DNA from: Clostridiales bacterium PH28_bin88 | GTDB lineage: Bacteria > Bacillota > PH28-bin88 | NCBI GenBank assembly: GCA_000987045.1 | Contig: LAKY01000063.1 | Coordinates: forward strand, 1 to 64,000 | DNA length: 64,000 nucleotides | Direction: 5' to 3' | Shown: positions 8,332-16,380 of the stretch, piece by piece | Position numbering within the stretch: position 1 is the first letter of the stretch | How the letters are laid out: every line of letters begins with the position of its first letter | Notes under the pieces: model-generated | The model's database searches: none | What the model was told of the DNA's origin: nothing | Seen by the model: only the letters and a program-made list of their open reading frames with translations | Made by a program: the position numbers and the translations under genes

Positions 8332-10077
8332 GTGACGGAAACCGCCCCCGCCGTTGCCCCTCGCCCAAGACCCTTTCCATGGAGATGGGCGTTGTTACTG
8401 ACTTTATTAATCTCGCCTCTGGCCTGGCTGCTGACTGGTCCTAACCCCCTCCTGACTTCACCGGATTTGACCAGGCCCCGGTTAGTTATCGAAGACCAAC
8501 TGGTGGACAGCAGCCTGATGGTACAGTCCGGGGAGGTGCTGCTTCCTGTGGACGTTGTCAAACAGCATATAGACGGCTACCTCTACTGGGATCCTGCTGA
8601 AAACAAACTGGTAGTCACCACCCTGGATAAGGTGATCACCATGGCCACTGACCAGCTGACCGCCTACATAAATTCAACCCCCGTAGACCTGAATGTTCCG
8701 GTAACTGTTTCTGACGGGATCCCTTACGTGCCCATCAAGTTTTTTGCCGACCTTTACGGCCTCAGGATCGAGCAGCCCGAAGGGACCAACACCTTTATTG
8801 TGGACCGCGTGGGCATACCGGTACAGGCCGGGCAGGTCACCTCCCGCCGGGCCACCATCCGGCAGGAACCTTCCCACCGCTCCCGCGGCATCACCCGGTT
8901 GGAGGCGGGAACGCCGGTCAACATCTACGGGGAAGAAAAAGGGTGGTACCTGGTGCGCTCCAAGGAAGGCCTGCTGGGGTACATGGCCAAGAAAGACGTG
9001 ACACTTGCCGGGATTACCCTGGCTGAACGCCGGGTTCAGCCCACCCCACCGGCCTGGAGACCGGTAGGAGAGAAGATCAGTCTCGTATGGGAACAGGTGA
9101 GCGTTAAGACCCCGGATATGTCCCAGGTAGGTACTATTCCGGGGGTCAACGTCGTCTCTCCCACCTGGTTCCACCTGGCGGATAAAGATGGTAACGTCAA
9201 GAACCTGGCCACCTCCGCCTACGTGGAGTGGGCACACAGAAACGGTTACCAGGTGTGGGCCCTGTTCGCCAGTGACTTTAAAAACCCCGACACCACCGCG
9301 GCGGTACTGAGAAGCCCCGCTTTACGCGAGAAGGTCATCCGGCAGATACTGGCCTATGCCCAGCTTTACAACCTGGACGGCATCAACATCGACTTTGAAA
9401 ACATGCACCTGGCTGACCGCAATCTTTTCGTGCAATTTGTGCGGGAAATGACTCCCCTCCTGCACGAGCAGGGACTGACGGTTTCGGTGGATGTCACCGT
9501 GAAAAGCAGGAGCGAGAACTGGTCCCAGGTATACGACCGCCGGGCCCTGGGTGAAGTAGTGGATTACGTGATGCTGATGGCTTATGACGAGTACTGGGCG
9601 AGCAGCCCTCTGGCGGGGCCGGTATCCTCGCTGCCCTGGGTGGAAAAGGGTATCAGGGGACTTTTGGAGGAGGTCCCGGCAAACAAACTGGTCCTCGGTA
9701 TCCCCTTTTACACGCGCCTGTGGGAAGAAAAATCCACCGAGGACGGGAAGACCCAGGTTTCTTCCCGGGCGCTTTCCATGGCGTCCGCCCAAAAAATTGT
9801 TAAAGATAAGCAGGCGCTAACCGAATGGGATAGCCAAAACGGGCTGAACTTCACGCTGTTTGAAGACGGAGGCGCCGTCTACAAAATGTGGTTGGAAGAC
9901 GAGGACTCCCTCCGTCAGCGTCTGGACCTCGTGCGACAATACGGTCTAGCCGGCGTAGCCGCTTGGAGGCGAGGTTTTGAAGTTCCCGCCACCTGGGATC
10001 AGATCCTGGCCTCCCTGAATAAATTCCCGATGCAGAAACCATTGGAGCCAAACCCTCGACAGGTCGCCGATAATTAA
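8332..10077 (+). CDS. membrane-anchored GH18 glycoside hydrolase (spore-hydrolase-like)
   Basis: About 581 residues. An N-terminal hydrophobic segment (WALLLTLLISPLAWLLTG) acts as signal or anchor. It is followed by a copper-amine-oxidase-N-like domain to about residue 160, an SH3-type domain around 165-220, and a GH18 barrel from about 240 on. The GH18 catalytic motif is DGINIDFEN with the acid near residue 356; a later YDEYW fits the family. Firmicutes relatives (YaaH, YdhD, YvbX) act on peptidoglycan or spore cortex, so a cell-envelope role is likely. The start is a GTG seven bases after a perfect AAAGGAGG; an upstream ATG at 8293 has no such site. Transcribed divergently from nth. Confidence 0.88.
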   Translation: MTETAPAVAPRPRPFPWRWALLLTLLISPLAWLLTGPNPLLTSPDLTRPRLVIEDQLVDSSLMVQSGEVLLPVDVVKQHIDGYLYWDPAENKLVVTTLDKVITMATDQLTAYINSTPVDLNVPVTVSDGIPYVPIKFFADLYGLRIEQPEGTNTFIVDRVGIPVQAGQVTSRRATIRQEPSHRSRGITRLEAGTPVNIYGEEKGWYLVRSKEGLLGYMAKKDVTLAGITLAERRVQPTPPAWRPVGEKISLVWEQVSVKTPDMSQVGTIPGVNVVSPTWFHLADKDGNVKNLATSAYVEWAHRNGYQVWALFASDFKNPDTTAAVLRSPALREKVIRQILAYAQLYNLDGINIDFENMHLADRNLFVQFVREMTPLLHEQGLTVSVDVTVKSRSENWSQVYDRRALGEVVDYVMLMAYDEYWASSPLAGPVSSLPWVEKGIRGLLEEVPANKLVLGIPFYTRLWEEKSTEDGKTQVSSRALSMASAQKIVKDKQALTEWDSQNGLNFTLFEDGGAVYKMWLEDEDSLRQRLDLVRQYGLAGVAAWRRGFEVPATWDQILASLNKFPMQKPLEPNPRQVADN

Positions 10078-10617
10078 ATAAAACAACCTGAAAGCAGGCC
10101 ATTGCATAGCCATTCTCTTCCCCGGGAAACCTGTAAACAGGAGGTGACAACATGCAACAGGCCTGTTTTTTATCCAATTGCCGGTGGTACGATGGGGACG
10201 GTGACTGAATCCGGCCTCCCCTTGCTGAGGCCAGCAAGCCCACCATCCCCAGAGCCAGGCCGGAGCCTAAAGAGTGCTTCGAGCCGAAGTAAGATATAGT
10301 TTTTGGACAAATCATAACATGAAGGTACTATTGGGATCAACACGCACTGACCTTAGACCCAAAACGTTCCCGTCGCTCCACTTTTTTTATTAGTCTGCAA
10401 CAAAATTTTGGCTGCAGTGTTTGCAAATATAACCAGGTCGCTATATAATAGTGATGATCCATGCCTTAGGCGGTCTAACAGCATCCCGGCGGTTTCGGTT
10501 CAGAGATTCCCCTTCTTTATCGGTGTTTATGGCACCAAGGGTCTCGTATGAACGAACACTTGGGCGATGCCAGGAACCAACCAAGGCCCAATACACCGGT
10601 AAAGGAGGTCAGGAAAA
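10078..10617. other. 540-base intergenic region
   Basis: Between the GH18 gene and the zinc-ribbon gene. It contains a short open frame with a perfect ribosome-binding site (listed separately) inside hairpin-forming sequence. The rest, about 10210-10617, shows no gene I can support. The motif TATAATAG near 10443 could be a -10 element for the zinc-ribbon gene, although the leader would then be about 170 bases long. Confidence 0.4.
10152..10208 (+). CDS. possible 18-residue cysteine-containing peptide
   Basis: An ATG preceded by AGGAGGTGACAAC opens a frame of 18 codons (MQQACFLSNCRWYDGDGD) ending in TGA. The C-x4-C-R-W-Y pattern resembles the start of small Cys-rich DUF1540 proteins, but the peptide stops too early to be a whole one. 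AAACAGG at 10135-10141 can pair with CCTGTTT at 10162-10168 followed by a T-run, so the frame sits inside a terminator-like hairpin. It may be a leader peptide, a truncated gene or chance. Confidence 0.3.
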   Translation: MQQACFLSNCRWYDGDGD

Positions 10618-10907
10618 TGTACCAGGACAAGACTTTACACTGCAAGGAGTGCGGTACCGATTTCGTGTTTACCGCCAGGGAACAGGAGTTCTACGCCGAA
10701 AAAGGCTTTCAGAACGAGCCTTCCCGCTGCCCCGAGTGCCGTGCTGCCCGCAAACGGCAAAATGCCGGCCAGGGTTACGGTGGCCCCCGGCAAATGTATG
10801 CCGTAACCTGCAGCGAATGCGGGGCTCCCGCCGAAGTGCCCTTTAAGCCCACCGGGAATAAGCCGGTATATTGCCCGGACTGTTTCCGCAAGCAACAGAG
10901 GTATTAA
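10618..10907 (+). CDS. double zinc-ribbon protein
   Basis: A 96-residue cytoplasmic protein with two probable zinc ribbons. The first has CKECGTDFVF near residues 9-18 and CPECR near 38-42. The second has CSECGAPAEVPFKP and YCPDCF near the C-terminus. This two-domain arrangement is a recurrent family in Clostridia (probable zinc-ribbon plus CxxC-type domain); the function is not known. The start is the ATG with AAAGGAGGTCAGGAAA upstream; longer frames from 10548 have no better site. It is followed by a strong terminator, so it is probably monocistronic. Confidence 0.85.
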
Positions 10908-10918
10908 AGAATTAATTA

Positions 10919-10947
10919 AGGAGAGCGATTGCTCTCCTCTCGTTTTT
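10919..10947 (+). terminator. rho-independent terminator of the zinc-ribbon gene
   Basis: AGGAGAGC and GCTCTCCT (10919-10938) pair around a GATT loop, followed by CTCGTTTTT. Confidence 0.8.
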
Positions 10948-10962
10948 GCGGGTCACTGTGTA

Positions 10963-11178
10963 TCACCTTAGGTTTCGTCTTTCTCTCTCCCTTTTAGTCC
11001 GTATTTCACCGCTGTGTCGCAGCAGGACAACTACCAGAGCCAGTAACGCAAACAACCCTCCTGCCAGCATGCGTCCCGTCACTAGAGAAACCAACACGGT
11101 TAAGCCGGCTCCAGCCACAACACCGTAAGCAAAGTAGTGCTTGGCAGGGTTATTTCGTTCAGACCCTTTCCAGGCCAA
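10963..11178 (-). CDS. small two-helix membrane protein, unknown
   Basis: 71 residues with two hydrophobic stretches (about residues 15-32 and 36-53), a hydrophilic N-terminus and a strongly basic C-terminal tail (RTKRERERRNLR). The start would be a TTG six bases after GGGGTGA. I do not recognise the family. It stands alone between a terminator and the hairpin block. Hydrophobic pattern, basic tail and ribosome-binding site support a real gene, but it could be spurious. Confidence 0.5.
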   Translation of the reverse strand: MAWKGSERNNPAKHYFAYGVVAGAGLTVLVSLVTGRMLAGGLFALLALVVVLLRHSGEIRTKRERERRNLR

Positions 11179-11350
11179 CCCGCATCACCCCACTTAAGTC
11201 AGCCTTTCTGTGTCCATCCTGTCTTCCGCCCGGACCTCTTTAAGGTGCTGTACTTAATATATATTCGGAATACAATCATTTCTTGCCAAAAAGGTTGATG
11301 GTAGGAACGGAAAAGAAGGTATTATCCAGACAGCCATCGTATACATTAAG

Positions 11351-11587
11351 CAAGAAAGGCGACTTTCATTGCCTTTGGCGTTTTATCGGGAGTCGCCTTT
11401 CTTGTCCGCTAGGGGCTGCCGCCCCCTGCGTGAGACTTGGCGGCTTTGCCGCCTTAGTCGAACGTCGTGCCCCTTGCGGGTGTTCGGCGGCCTTCGGCCT
11501 GAGCACCCCGCAAGAGTAGGGGGGCACACCCCCCTACGACCCCCCAGGTATAGGAAATTATCCACCAGGCCATAATTTCCTATACCT
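11351..11587. repeat. GC-rich block of consecutive hairpins (possible structured RNA or MITE-like element)
   Basis: Six inverted repeats follow one another. CAAGAAAGGCGACT at 11351-11364 pairs perfectly with 11391-11404. AGGGGC / GCCCCCT lies at about 11411-11427. GGCGGC-TTT-GCCGCC with flanking GACT/AGTC spans 11434-11459. CTTGCGGG pairs with CCCGCAAG over 11473-11514, enclosing GGCCTTCGGCC. GTAGGGGGG-CACA-CCCCCCTAC is at 11516-11537. AGGTATAGGAAATTAT at 11546-11561 pairs perfectly with 11572-11587. No protein is supported here. The last hairpin is 24 bases before the osmC start. The arrangement suggests a folded RNA or a small mobile palindromic element. Confidence 0.7.
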
Positions 11588-11611
11588 AAAAACACTGGAA
11601 AGGATGAGGAC

Positions 11612-12034
11612 ATGAAGGCAACAGTAACTTGGCAAGGTGGCAGGGCTTTTGAGGGGGAAACGGAGTCCGGGCACCGGGTGCTGCTGGACGCCTCTTTAAA
11701 GGCGGGTGGTGGGAACCGGGGACCCTCGCCAATGGAGACGGTACTTGTAGCTCTGGGAGGATGCACAGGCATCGACGTGGTAGCTATTTTGGAGAAAATG
11801 AGGGTCCAGGTGGATGACCTGCAGGTCATCCTGGAAGCTGGCCGTGCGGAGGATCCGCCCCAGGTTTTTACCGGCGTAAACATGGTTTATCAACTATGGG
11901 GCGTTGACTTACCTGAAGACAAGGTTAAGCGAGCAATAGAACTGACCCAGGAAAAGTACTGCAGTGTTCTGCACATGATCAACAAGACGGCGAAGGTAGA
12001 TTTCAGGTACGAAATTAACCCGACCAAACCATAA
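11612..12034 (+). CDS. OsmC/Ohr family peroxidase-like protein
   Basis: 140-residue cytoplasmic protein of the OsmC superfamily, whose members reduce organic hydroperoxides with a pair of cysteines. Both cysteines are present: one in LGGCTGIDV (about residue 51) and one in EKYCSVLHMI (about residue 117). GPSPMETVLVALGGC is the usual core. The closest type looks like the YhfA/OsmC-like subgroup rather than Ohr, judging by the VLLDASLKAGG N-terminal region. The ATG has GGAAAGGATGAGGAC upstream. The gene lies directly behind the hairpin block and is monocistronic. Confidence 0.9.
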   Translation: MKATVTWQGGRAFEGETESGHRVLLDASLKAGGGNRGPSPMETVLVALGGCTGIDVVAILEKMRVQVDDLQVILEAGRAEDPPQVFTGVNMVYQLWGVDLPEDKVKRAIELTQEKYCSVLHMINKTAKVDFRYEINPTKP

Positions 12035-12047
12035 AAAGTTTTTTCCT

Positions 12048-12066
12048 ACCCAGGCCATCCCTGGGT
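12048..12066 (+). terminator. possible weak terminator after osmC
   Basis: ACCCAGG and CCTGGGT pair around a 5-base loop; only three T residues follow, so efficiency is doubtful. Confidence 0.4.
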
Positions 12067-12089
12067 TTGCTATTGCGCATGTTCGAGGC

Positions 12090-13337
12090 TCAGTGACCCG
12101 TAGAACAAACTCTTTCGCCTACAGGTGCAGGTATACCGGCGGCATTTTTAATTTTTAACATGGGATACACCGTCAGGTAGAGAATAACGGCATTGAGGCC
12201 CAGCAGGACAGAAGTAACCTGGAAAACGCCGCGTAAGCCAATACTTGACGCCAGTAGTCCACCTGTTATAGGTCCGAGCAAGTTGCCTAAAAACATCGCT
12301 GTACTGTTCAGACCGAAAGCTCCTCCCTGCTTTTCCCGGGGAACCGCCTGGTTGATAATGGCGTTGACCGCCGGGATAAGGCCCCCCAGACAAAAGCCCA
12401 GCACAAAGCGGAAAAACAGCAGTTGCCACACGTTTTCAACGTAGGCCTGAGGGAGGAACAAGAAGGCGGCGGCCGCCATGGCCCACAACAGAACGCGGTG
12501 ATAACCACACTGGTCGCCAATTCTGCCCAAGCGCGGAGAGGCCACAATGTTGGCGATGCCGGTGACAGCGAAAACCATCCCCGCCATCAACGAGACCCGG
12601 CCTGCCGCTCCGCCTAGTTCGGAGACGAAGACGGTAATCATGGGTTGGTTGATCATCAATGAAAACTGGATCAGGAAGCTGACGGCAAACATGGCTAGAA
12701 GGATCTTCTCTCTCACCAGCAAAGAGAGGAGCGGCTCGCGGGCGGCTGCAGCCGTTGCTTCCTTTCTTTGAAACTTCTCCTCCACACCAATCAGAACAGT
12801 TAGCGCAGCCAGTGCATTCATGGCGGCGGTCACGAAAAATATCTGGCGGAAACCAATCACCTCAGCAAGGGCACCTCCCACCAGCGGCCCAATCACCGTA
12901 CCCGCCACCACCCCGGTTTGCAAAAAACCCAGGGCGTAGCCGGAGTGTTCTTTCGGCACGTTGTAAGCCAGCAAAGCGGTGGCCGCCGCGACAAAGCCCG
13001 CCACCGTTCCCATCAGCAGACGTAAAACTAGCAGTTGGTAAACATTAGTGGCCAGACCCATGAAGGCAACGACCAGTGCCATGCCGAAACCCGAACGGAG
13101 CAGCATCACTTTTCGACCGTACTTATCGGCCAGGCTGCCCCAGATGGGTGAAAAAATAGCCGCGGTCAAAAAGTTGGCCGCAAACACCAGCCCGGCCCAC
13201 AGCTCCACCTGCCGCACGTCCGTGACGCCCAGCTCTTCAATGTATAGGGGCAGGAAAGGTATGATCAGGCTCATCCCGGCCATCAAAATCAGTGTAGCGA
13301 TCCATAAAATATATAGATGCCGCTTCCATGTTTCCAC
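12090..13337 (-). CDS. MFS transporter, drug-efflux type (DHA1-like)
   Basis: About 415 residues with 12 predicted membrane helices. The loop 2-3 signature GSLADKYGRKVML (motif A) is present, with its weaker second-half copy GRIGDQCGYHRVLL. The TetA/NorA-like pattern suggests proton-driven export of drugs or metabolites; the substrate cannot be told. The frame is open to a TTG at 13373, but the GTG at 13337 gives the N-terminus VETWKRHLYILW, close to what I recall as usual for this subfamily, so it is preferred with moderate confidence. Divergent from the amidohydrolase gene. Confidence 0.88.
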   Translation of the reverse strand: METWKRHLYILWIATLILMAGMSLIIPFLPLYIEELGVTDVRQVELWAGLVFAANFLTAAIFSPIWGSLADKYGRKVMLLRSGFGMALVVAFMGLATNVYQLLVLRLLMGTVAGFVAAATALLAYNVPKEHSGYALGFLQTGVVAGTVIGPLVGGALAEVIGFRQIFFVTAAMNALAALTVLIGVEEKFQRKEATAAAAREPLLSLLVREKILLAMFAVSFLIQFSLMINQPMITVFVSELGGAAGRVSLMAGMVFAVTGIANIVASPRLGRIGDQCGYHRVLLWAMAAAAFLFLPQAYVENVWQLLFFRFVLGFCLGGLIPAVNAIINQAVPREKQGGAFGLNSTAMFLGNLLGPITGGLLASSIGLRGVFQVTSVLLGLNAVILYLTVYPMLKIKNAAGIPAPVGERVCSTGH

Positions 13338-13477
13338 GTCAATCCCACGTCTCCCGTCCAATAGGCTTATCAATTAGAATACGCCTCTTTTTAACATAAT
13401 ACAAGCTCAGGACAGGTTTGACCCCGGGCTTGCGCAGTGGTAAATTGAAGCTATCCGGCCAAAAGAAGGTGAAAACC

Positions 13478-14671
13478 GTGCAGGTACTAAAATTACCCGT
13501 TAAAAAGGCTACGGTAGTGTATGCATACGCAATGTGGGACGGTGAACGAGCCTGGCTCCGCCGCCGGGTAGGTGTAGTTATTTCCGGCGACCGCATCGTC
13601 AGGATACTGGAAGAGACCAGCCCGGATAACCTGAAGCTCTCTTTCCCGGAAGCCCAGGCGATCTCTCTCCCGTCCCTCACCCTGCTGCCGGGCCTGGTAG
13701 ATTGCCACATCCACCTGGCCATGGACGGGCACAACTTCCAGGTTTCTCTCCAGGGGTGGGGAGACCCGGCTGCCCTCTGGCAAAGGATTGCTTGCGACCT
13801 GCAGGAAACCCTCCGGCACGGCATTACAGCTGTGAGAGACGGAGGAGACCTGCGCCGGATCGGGTTATGGACCAGGAATCTTGTCAGACTTGGAAAACTG
13901 GAGGGCCCTACCGTGGTCGCTACAGGGCAGGCCCTGGGCCGTCACGGAATGTACGGCAGCTTCTTGGGCCCAGGGGTCACCAGTCTCGGAGAGGCCCTCG
14001 GGTTCATCCGGAACTTGTACCGCCAAGGGGTAGACCAGGTAAAAGTCGTTGCCTCAGGTATCGTCAGTCTTAACCGGTTCGGGAAGGTGGGCCCGTTACA
14101 GTTCCCGGACGCGGACTTAAAGGAAATTGTTCAGGCCGCCCACTCCTACGGCCTGAAAGTGATGGCCCATGCCAGTTCCGACCAAGCGGTACGCGCCTGT
14201 GTTGGGGCGGGAGTGGATTCGATAGAACACGGGTACTTTGCCAGTTCAGCCACCCTGGCAGCAATTGCGGATACCCCAACCTGGTGGGTGCCAACCCTCA
14301 TACCTGTGGCAGTCAGGGACGACTATCCCGGCTGTGACCCGGACGTGGTACGGCGCACCTGGCAGCTTCACCTGCAGAAGGTCGCGGAAGCGCACCGCTT
14401 GGGGGTGAACCTGGCGGTAGGCACCGACGCCGGTTCACCCGGTGTGCCTCATGGCGGGCGGTATCTCGACGAACTCAGGTTGTTGTCCCGGGCGGGGCTT
14501 CCTTCTTTAGACCTCCTTAGGGCCGCCACGATTAACGGCGCCCGGCTGCTGGGGCTCGAACAGGACATCGGAACCCTGGCTACCGGGAAAAAGGCCCTCA
14601 TGATCGGTGTGGCCGGCAATCCCCTGGAAAACCTGGATACCCTGAGCAATATCCATTTTTTGGCATACTAG
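13478..14671 (+). CDS. metal-dependent amidohydrolase (imidazolonepropionase-like)
   Basis: About 397 residues of the amidohydrolase superfamily. Visible metal ligands are HIHLAMDGH after PGLVDC, a later His in VMAHASS, another in SIEHGYFAS and the terminal Asp in VGTDAGSPG. The pattern fits the imidazolonepropionase/aryldialkylphosphatase-like group that hydrolyses cyclic amides or peptides such as Xaa-Pro dipeptides. The start is the GTG at 13478 with GAAGGTG upstream; the longer frame from 13418 lacks a site. No pathway neighbours point to a substrate. Confidence 0.85.
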   Translation: MQVLKLPVKKATVVYAYAMWDGERAWLRRRVGVVISGDRIVRILEETSPDNLKLSFPEAQAISLPSLTLLPGLVDCHIHLAMDGHNFQVSLQGWGDPAALWQRIACDLQETLRHGITAVRDGGDLRRIGLWTRNLVRLGKLEGPTVVATGQALGRHGMYGSFLGPGVTSLGEALGFIRNLYRQGVDQVKVVASGIVSLNRFGKVGPLQFPDADLKEIVQAAHSYGLKVMAHASSDQAVRACVGAGVDSIEHGYFASSATLAAIADTPTWWVPTLIPVAVRDDYPGCDPDVVRRTWQLHLQKVAEAHRLGVNLAVGTDAGSPGVPHGGRYLDELRLLSRAGLPSLDLLRAATINGARLLGLEQDIGTLATGKKALMIGVAGNPLENLDTLSNIHFLAY

Positions 14672-14719
14672 CAGGCACCATGTCGCAGTCATCTATTAAA
14701 TCGAGTTTCAAGGCACCCG

Positions 14720-15069
14720 TTACTTTCCTGCCAGGTAATCGGCGACTATCTGCCGGACCTGGTCCACTTCAAAATTGTACTGCTGGGTAAGATCCTTGAG
14801 GGCTGCCCGCGGGTTCTCCCGGGCGGGAATGCCCAGTTTCTCGTAAATGTATTCCACTTCTTATAGTCGGCCTTGTCCAGCCGTAATAAGCCAGGGTAGC
14901 GCAAATAAAGGAACACCACCAGCAGGACCGCCGAGACGGTCAGGCGGATCTGGACCAGGATAAAGGGACTGAGAGCCTGGTTGAAAAAGTACTTGGCAAC
15001 GGCACCGGCAAGTCCCCATAAGGTGGTGGCCATAGCAATCAGCAAGTATCCTTTGACTTGTACGGGCAA
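14720..15069 (-). pseudogene. truncated EamA/DMT transporter joined out of frame to a foreign tail
   Basis: A TTG at 15069 with GGAGGT upstream starts a normal EamA N-terminus (GYLLIAMATTLWGLAGA and a second helix) that runs to about LRLDKADYK near 14870. From there the transporter frame turns to low-quality sequence. A different frame carries a convincing C-terminal tail, VEYIYEKLGIPARENPRAAL onward, ending with YLAGK and TAA at 14720-14722. The tail is not EamA sequence. The locus therefore looks like two truncated genes joined by a deletion. An intact EamA transporter usually has about 300 residues and ten helices. Confidence 0.65.
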
Positions 15070-15172
15070 TGAACTACCTCCACTCCGTCCAATCTCATCG
15101 ATTACAACTATAGCGAAATTCCCCATCGGCACCCAAGTTCCTGTCAGCCCTCACCGATTAGATTTAAATTTG

Positions 15173-15322
15173 GCTCTTCTCCAAAACATTACAGTAAACC
15201 TGGCAAGCCAGTTTATCAAAATGATCCCTTTCATCCTTACCATCGTGGTACTGGCCGGTTTCATTCGCCGGGCCACTCCGCCATCAGCCGATGGAGTTCC
15301 CTTCGATCGGGCGGAACAATAG
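15173..15322 (+). pseudogene. 3' remnant of a BMP/sugar-type ABC transporter permease
   Basis: The last 49 codons before the TAG read like the C-terminus of nucleoside/simple-sugar ABC permeases: a final helix MIPFILTIVVLAGF followed by the typical tail TPPSADGVPFDRAEQ. Upstream sequence in the same frame is unrelated, and no partner ATPase or binding protein is nearby. It is the surviving 3' end of a deleted gene. The hairpin at 15319-15340 may be its old terminator. Confidence 0.65.
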
Positions 15323-15340
15323 CCGGGTACAGCCGGCTAT
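15319..15340 (+). terminator. hairpin, likely relic terminator of the permease remnant
   Basis: ATAGCCGG (15319-15326) pairs with CCGGCTAT (15333-15340), followed by TTCATTT. Confidence 0.5.
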
Positions 15341-15471
15341 TTCATTTACCGCGGTAGCTTTTTCCTGCATAGAATTGCCTCTCTTTTATTTACCAGACCC
15401 CTTTGATGGTATCTGAAACAAATCTGAGCTATGATTATATCAGTTCTGATTTTAGGTGAAGGAATTCAAAA

Positions 15472-16380
15472 ATGAACCAGGAAAACAGCAGGCTAACCTA
15501 CCCCATCGGTAAAGCCGATCATGGTCTCACGATCAGCCAGGTACTATACCAAAGGCTTTGTTTTTCTCGCTCCCTGATCAGGAAATTGCGGGCGGGGCGG
15601 AAAGTCACATTGAACGGCGAACAGGTATACTGGAACCGCCAGGTCCGGGAAGGCGAGGAACTGGTTATCCAACTCCACGAGCCAGAAGTAAATAACTCCG
15701 TAATTCCGGAGAATATTCCCCTGGATATCGCCTTCGAGGACCAGGACCTGATGGTTTTAGACAAGCCAGCCGGCATGCTGGTACACCCCAGCCGGGGCGA
15801 AAACACCGGAACCCTCGCCAACGCTGTGGTCTCCTACTGGCAGGGCCGGGGAGAACAGTCCCGCTTCCGTCCGGTCCACCGCCTGGACCGTAACACCTCC
15901 GGCTTGCTGGTCGTCGCCAAGAACCAGTTCACCCACCAGCACCTGGCCAAGAGTCTTGGGCTAAAAACGCTTTCCCGCCACTATATTGCCGTGGTACATG
16001 GCGTGATTACACCAAATCAAGGCACAATCCGTGAGCCGATCGCCAGGAAACCCGGCAGTATCGTGGAAAGGATGGTCTCAAGGGAGGGCCAGGAGGCCAT
16101 TACCCATTTCCGGGTCATCCGGCGTTTTCCCGACGCTACCCTGGTGATGTTTCACCTGGATACGGGCCGCACCCACCAGATCCGGGTCCACATGAGCCAC
16201 CTGGGTCACCCGCTGCACGGGGACACACTGTACGGCGGGAGTCCCTCTCTGATACCCAGGCAGGCCCTCCACTCCTCCCGCCTGGAATTTCCCCATCCCC
16301 GCACAGGTGAAAGGATGGCCTTTGATTGCCAGGTTCCCCCGGATATGCAGAAATTAGTTCGTTACCTTGAAGCACTGTGA
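15472..16380 (+). CDS. RluA-family pseudouridine synthase (RluD-like)
   Basis: 302 residues. An S4-like RNA-binding domain lies at about 15-75 (LIRKLRAGRKVTLNGEQV). The RluA catalytic domain follows, with LDKPAGMLVHP and the catalytic aspartate in VHRLDRNTSGLLV, and TGRTHQIRVHM further on. It isomerises uridines in large-subunit rRNA or tRNA; the exact site cannot be predicted from sequence alone. The ATG has GGTGAAGGAATTC upstream. The 3' end overlaps the convergent EamA gene by 19 bases. Confidence 0.93.
   Translation: MNQENSRLTYPIGKADHGLTISQVLYQRLCFSRSLIRKLRAGRKVTLNGEQVYWNRQVREGEELVIQLHEPEVNNSVIPENIPLDIAFEDQDLMVLDKPAGMLVHPSRGENTGTLANAVVSYWQGRGEQSRFRPVHRLDRNTSGLLVVAKNQFTHQHLAKSLGLKTLSRHYIAVVHGVITPNQGTIREPIARKPGSIVERMVSREGQEAITHFRVIRRFPDATLVMFHLDTGRTHQIRVHMSHLGHPLHGDTLYGGSPSLIPRQALHSSRLEFPHPRTGERMAFDCQVPPDMQKLVRYLEAL

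Noticed and set aside
9851..10315. Minus-strand open frame of about 154 codons
   Set aside because: Mostly the shadow of the GH18 gene; composition is not protein-like and there is no ribosome-binding site.
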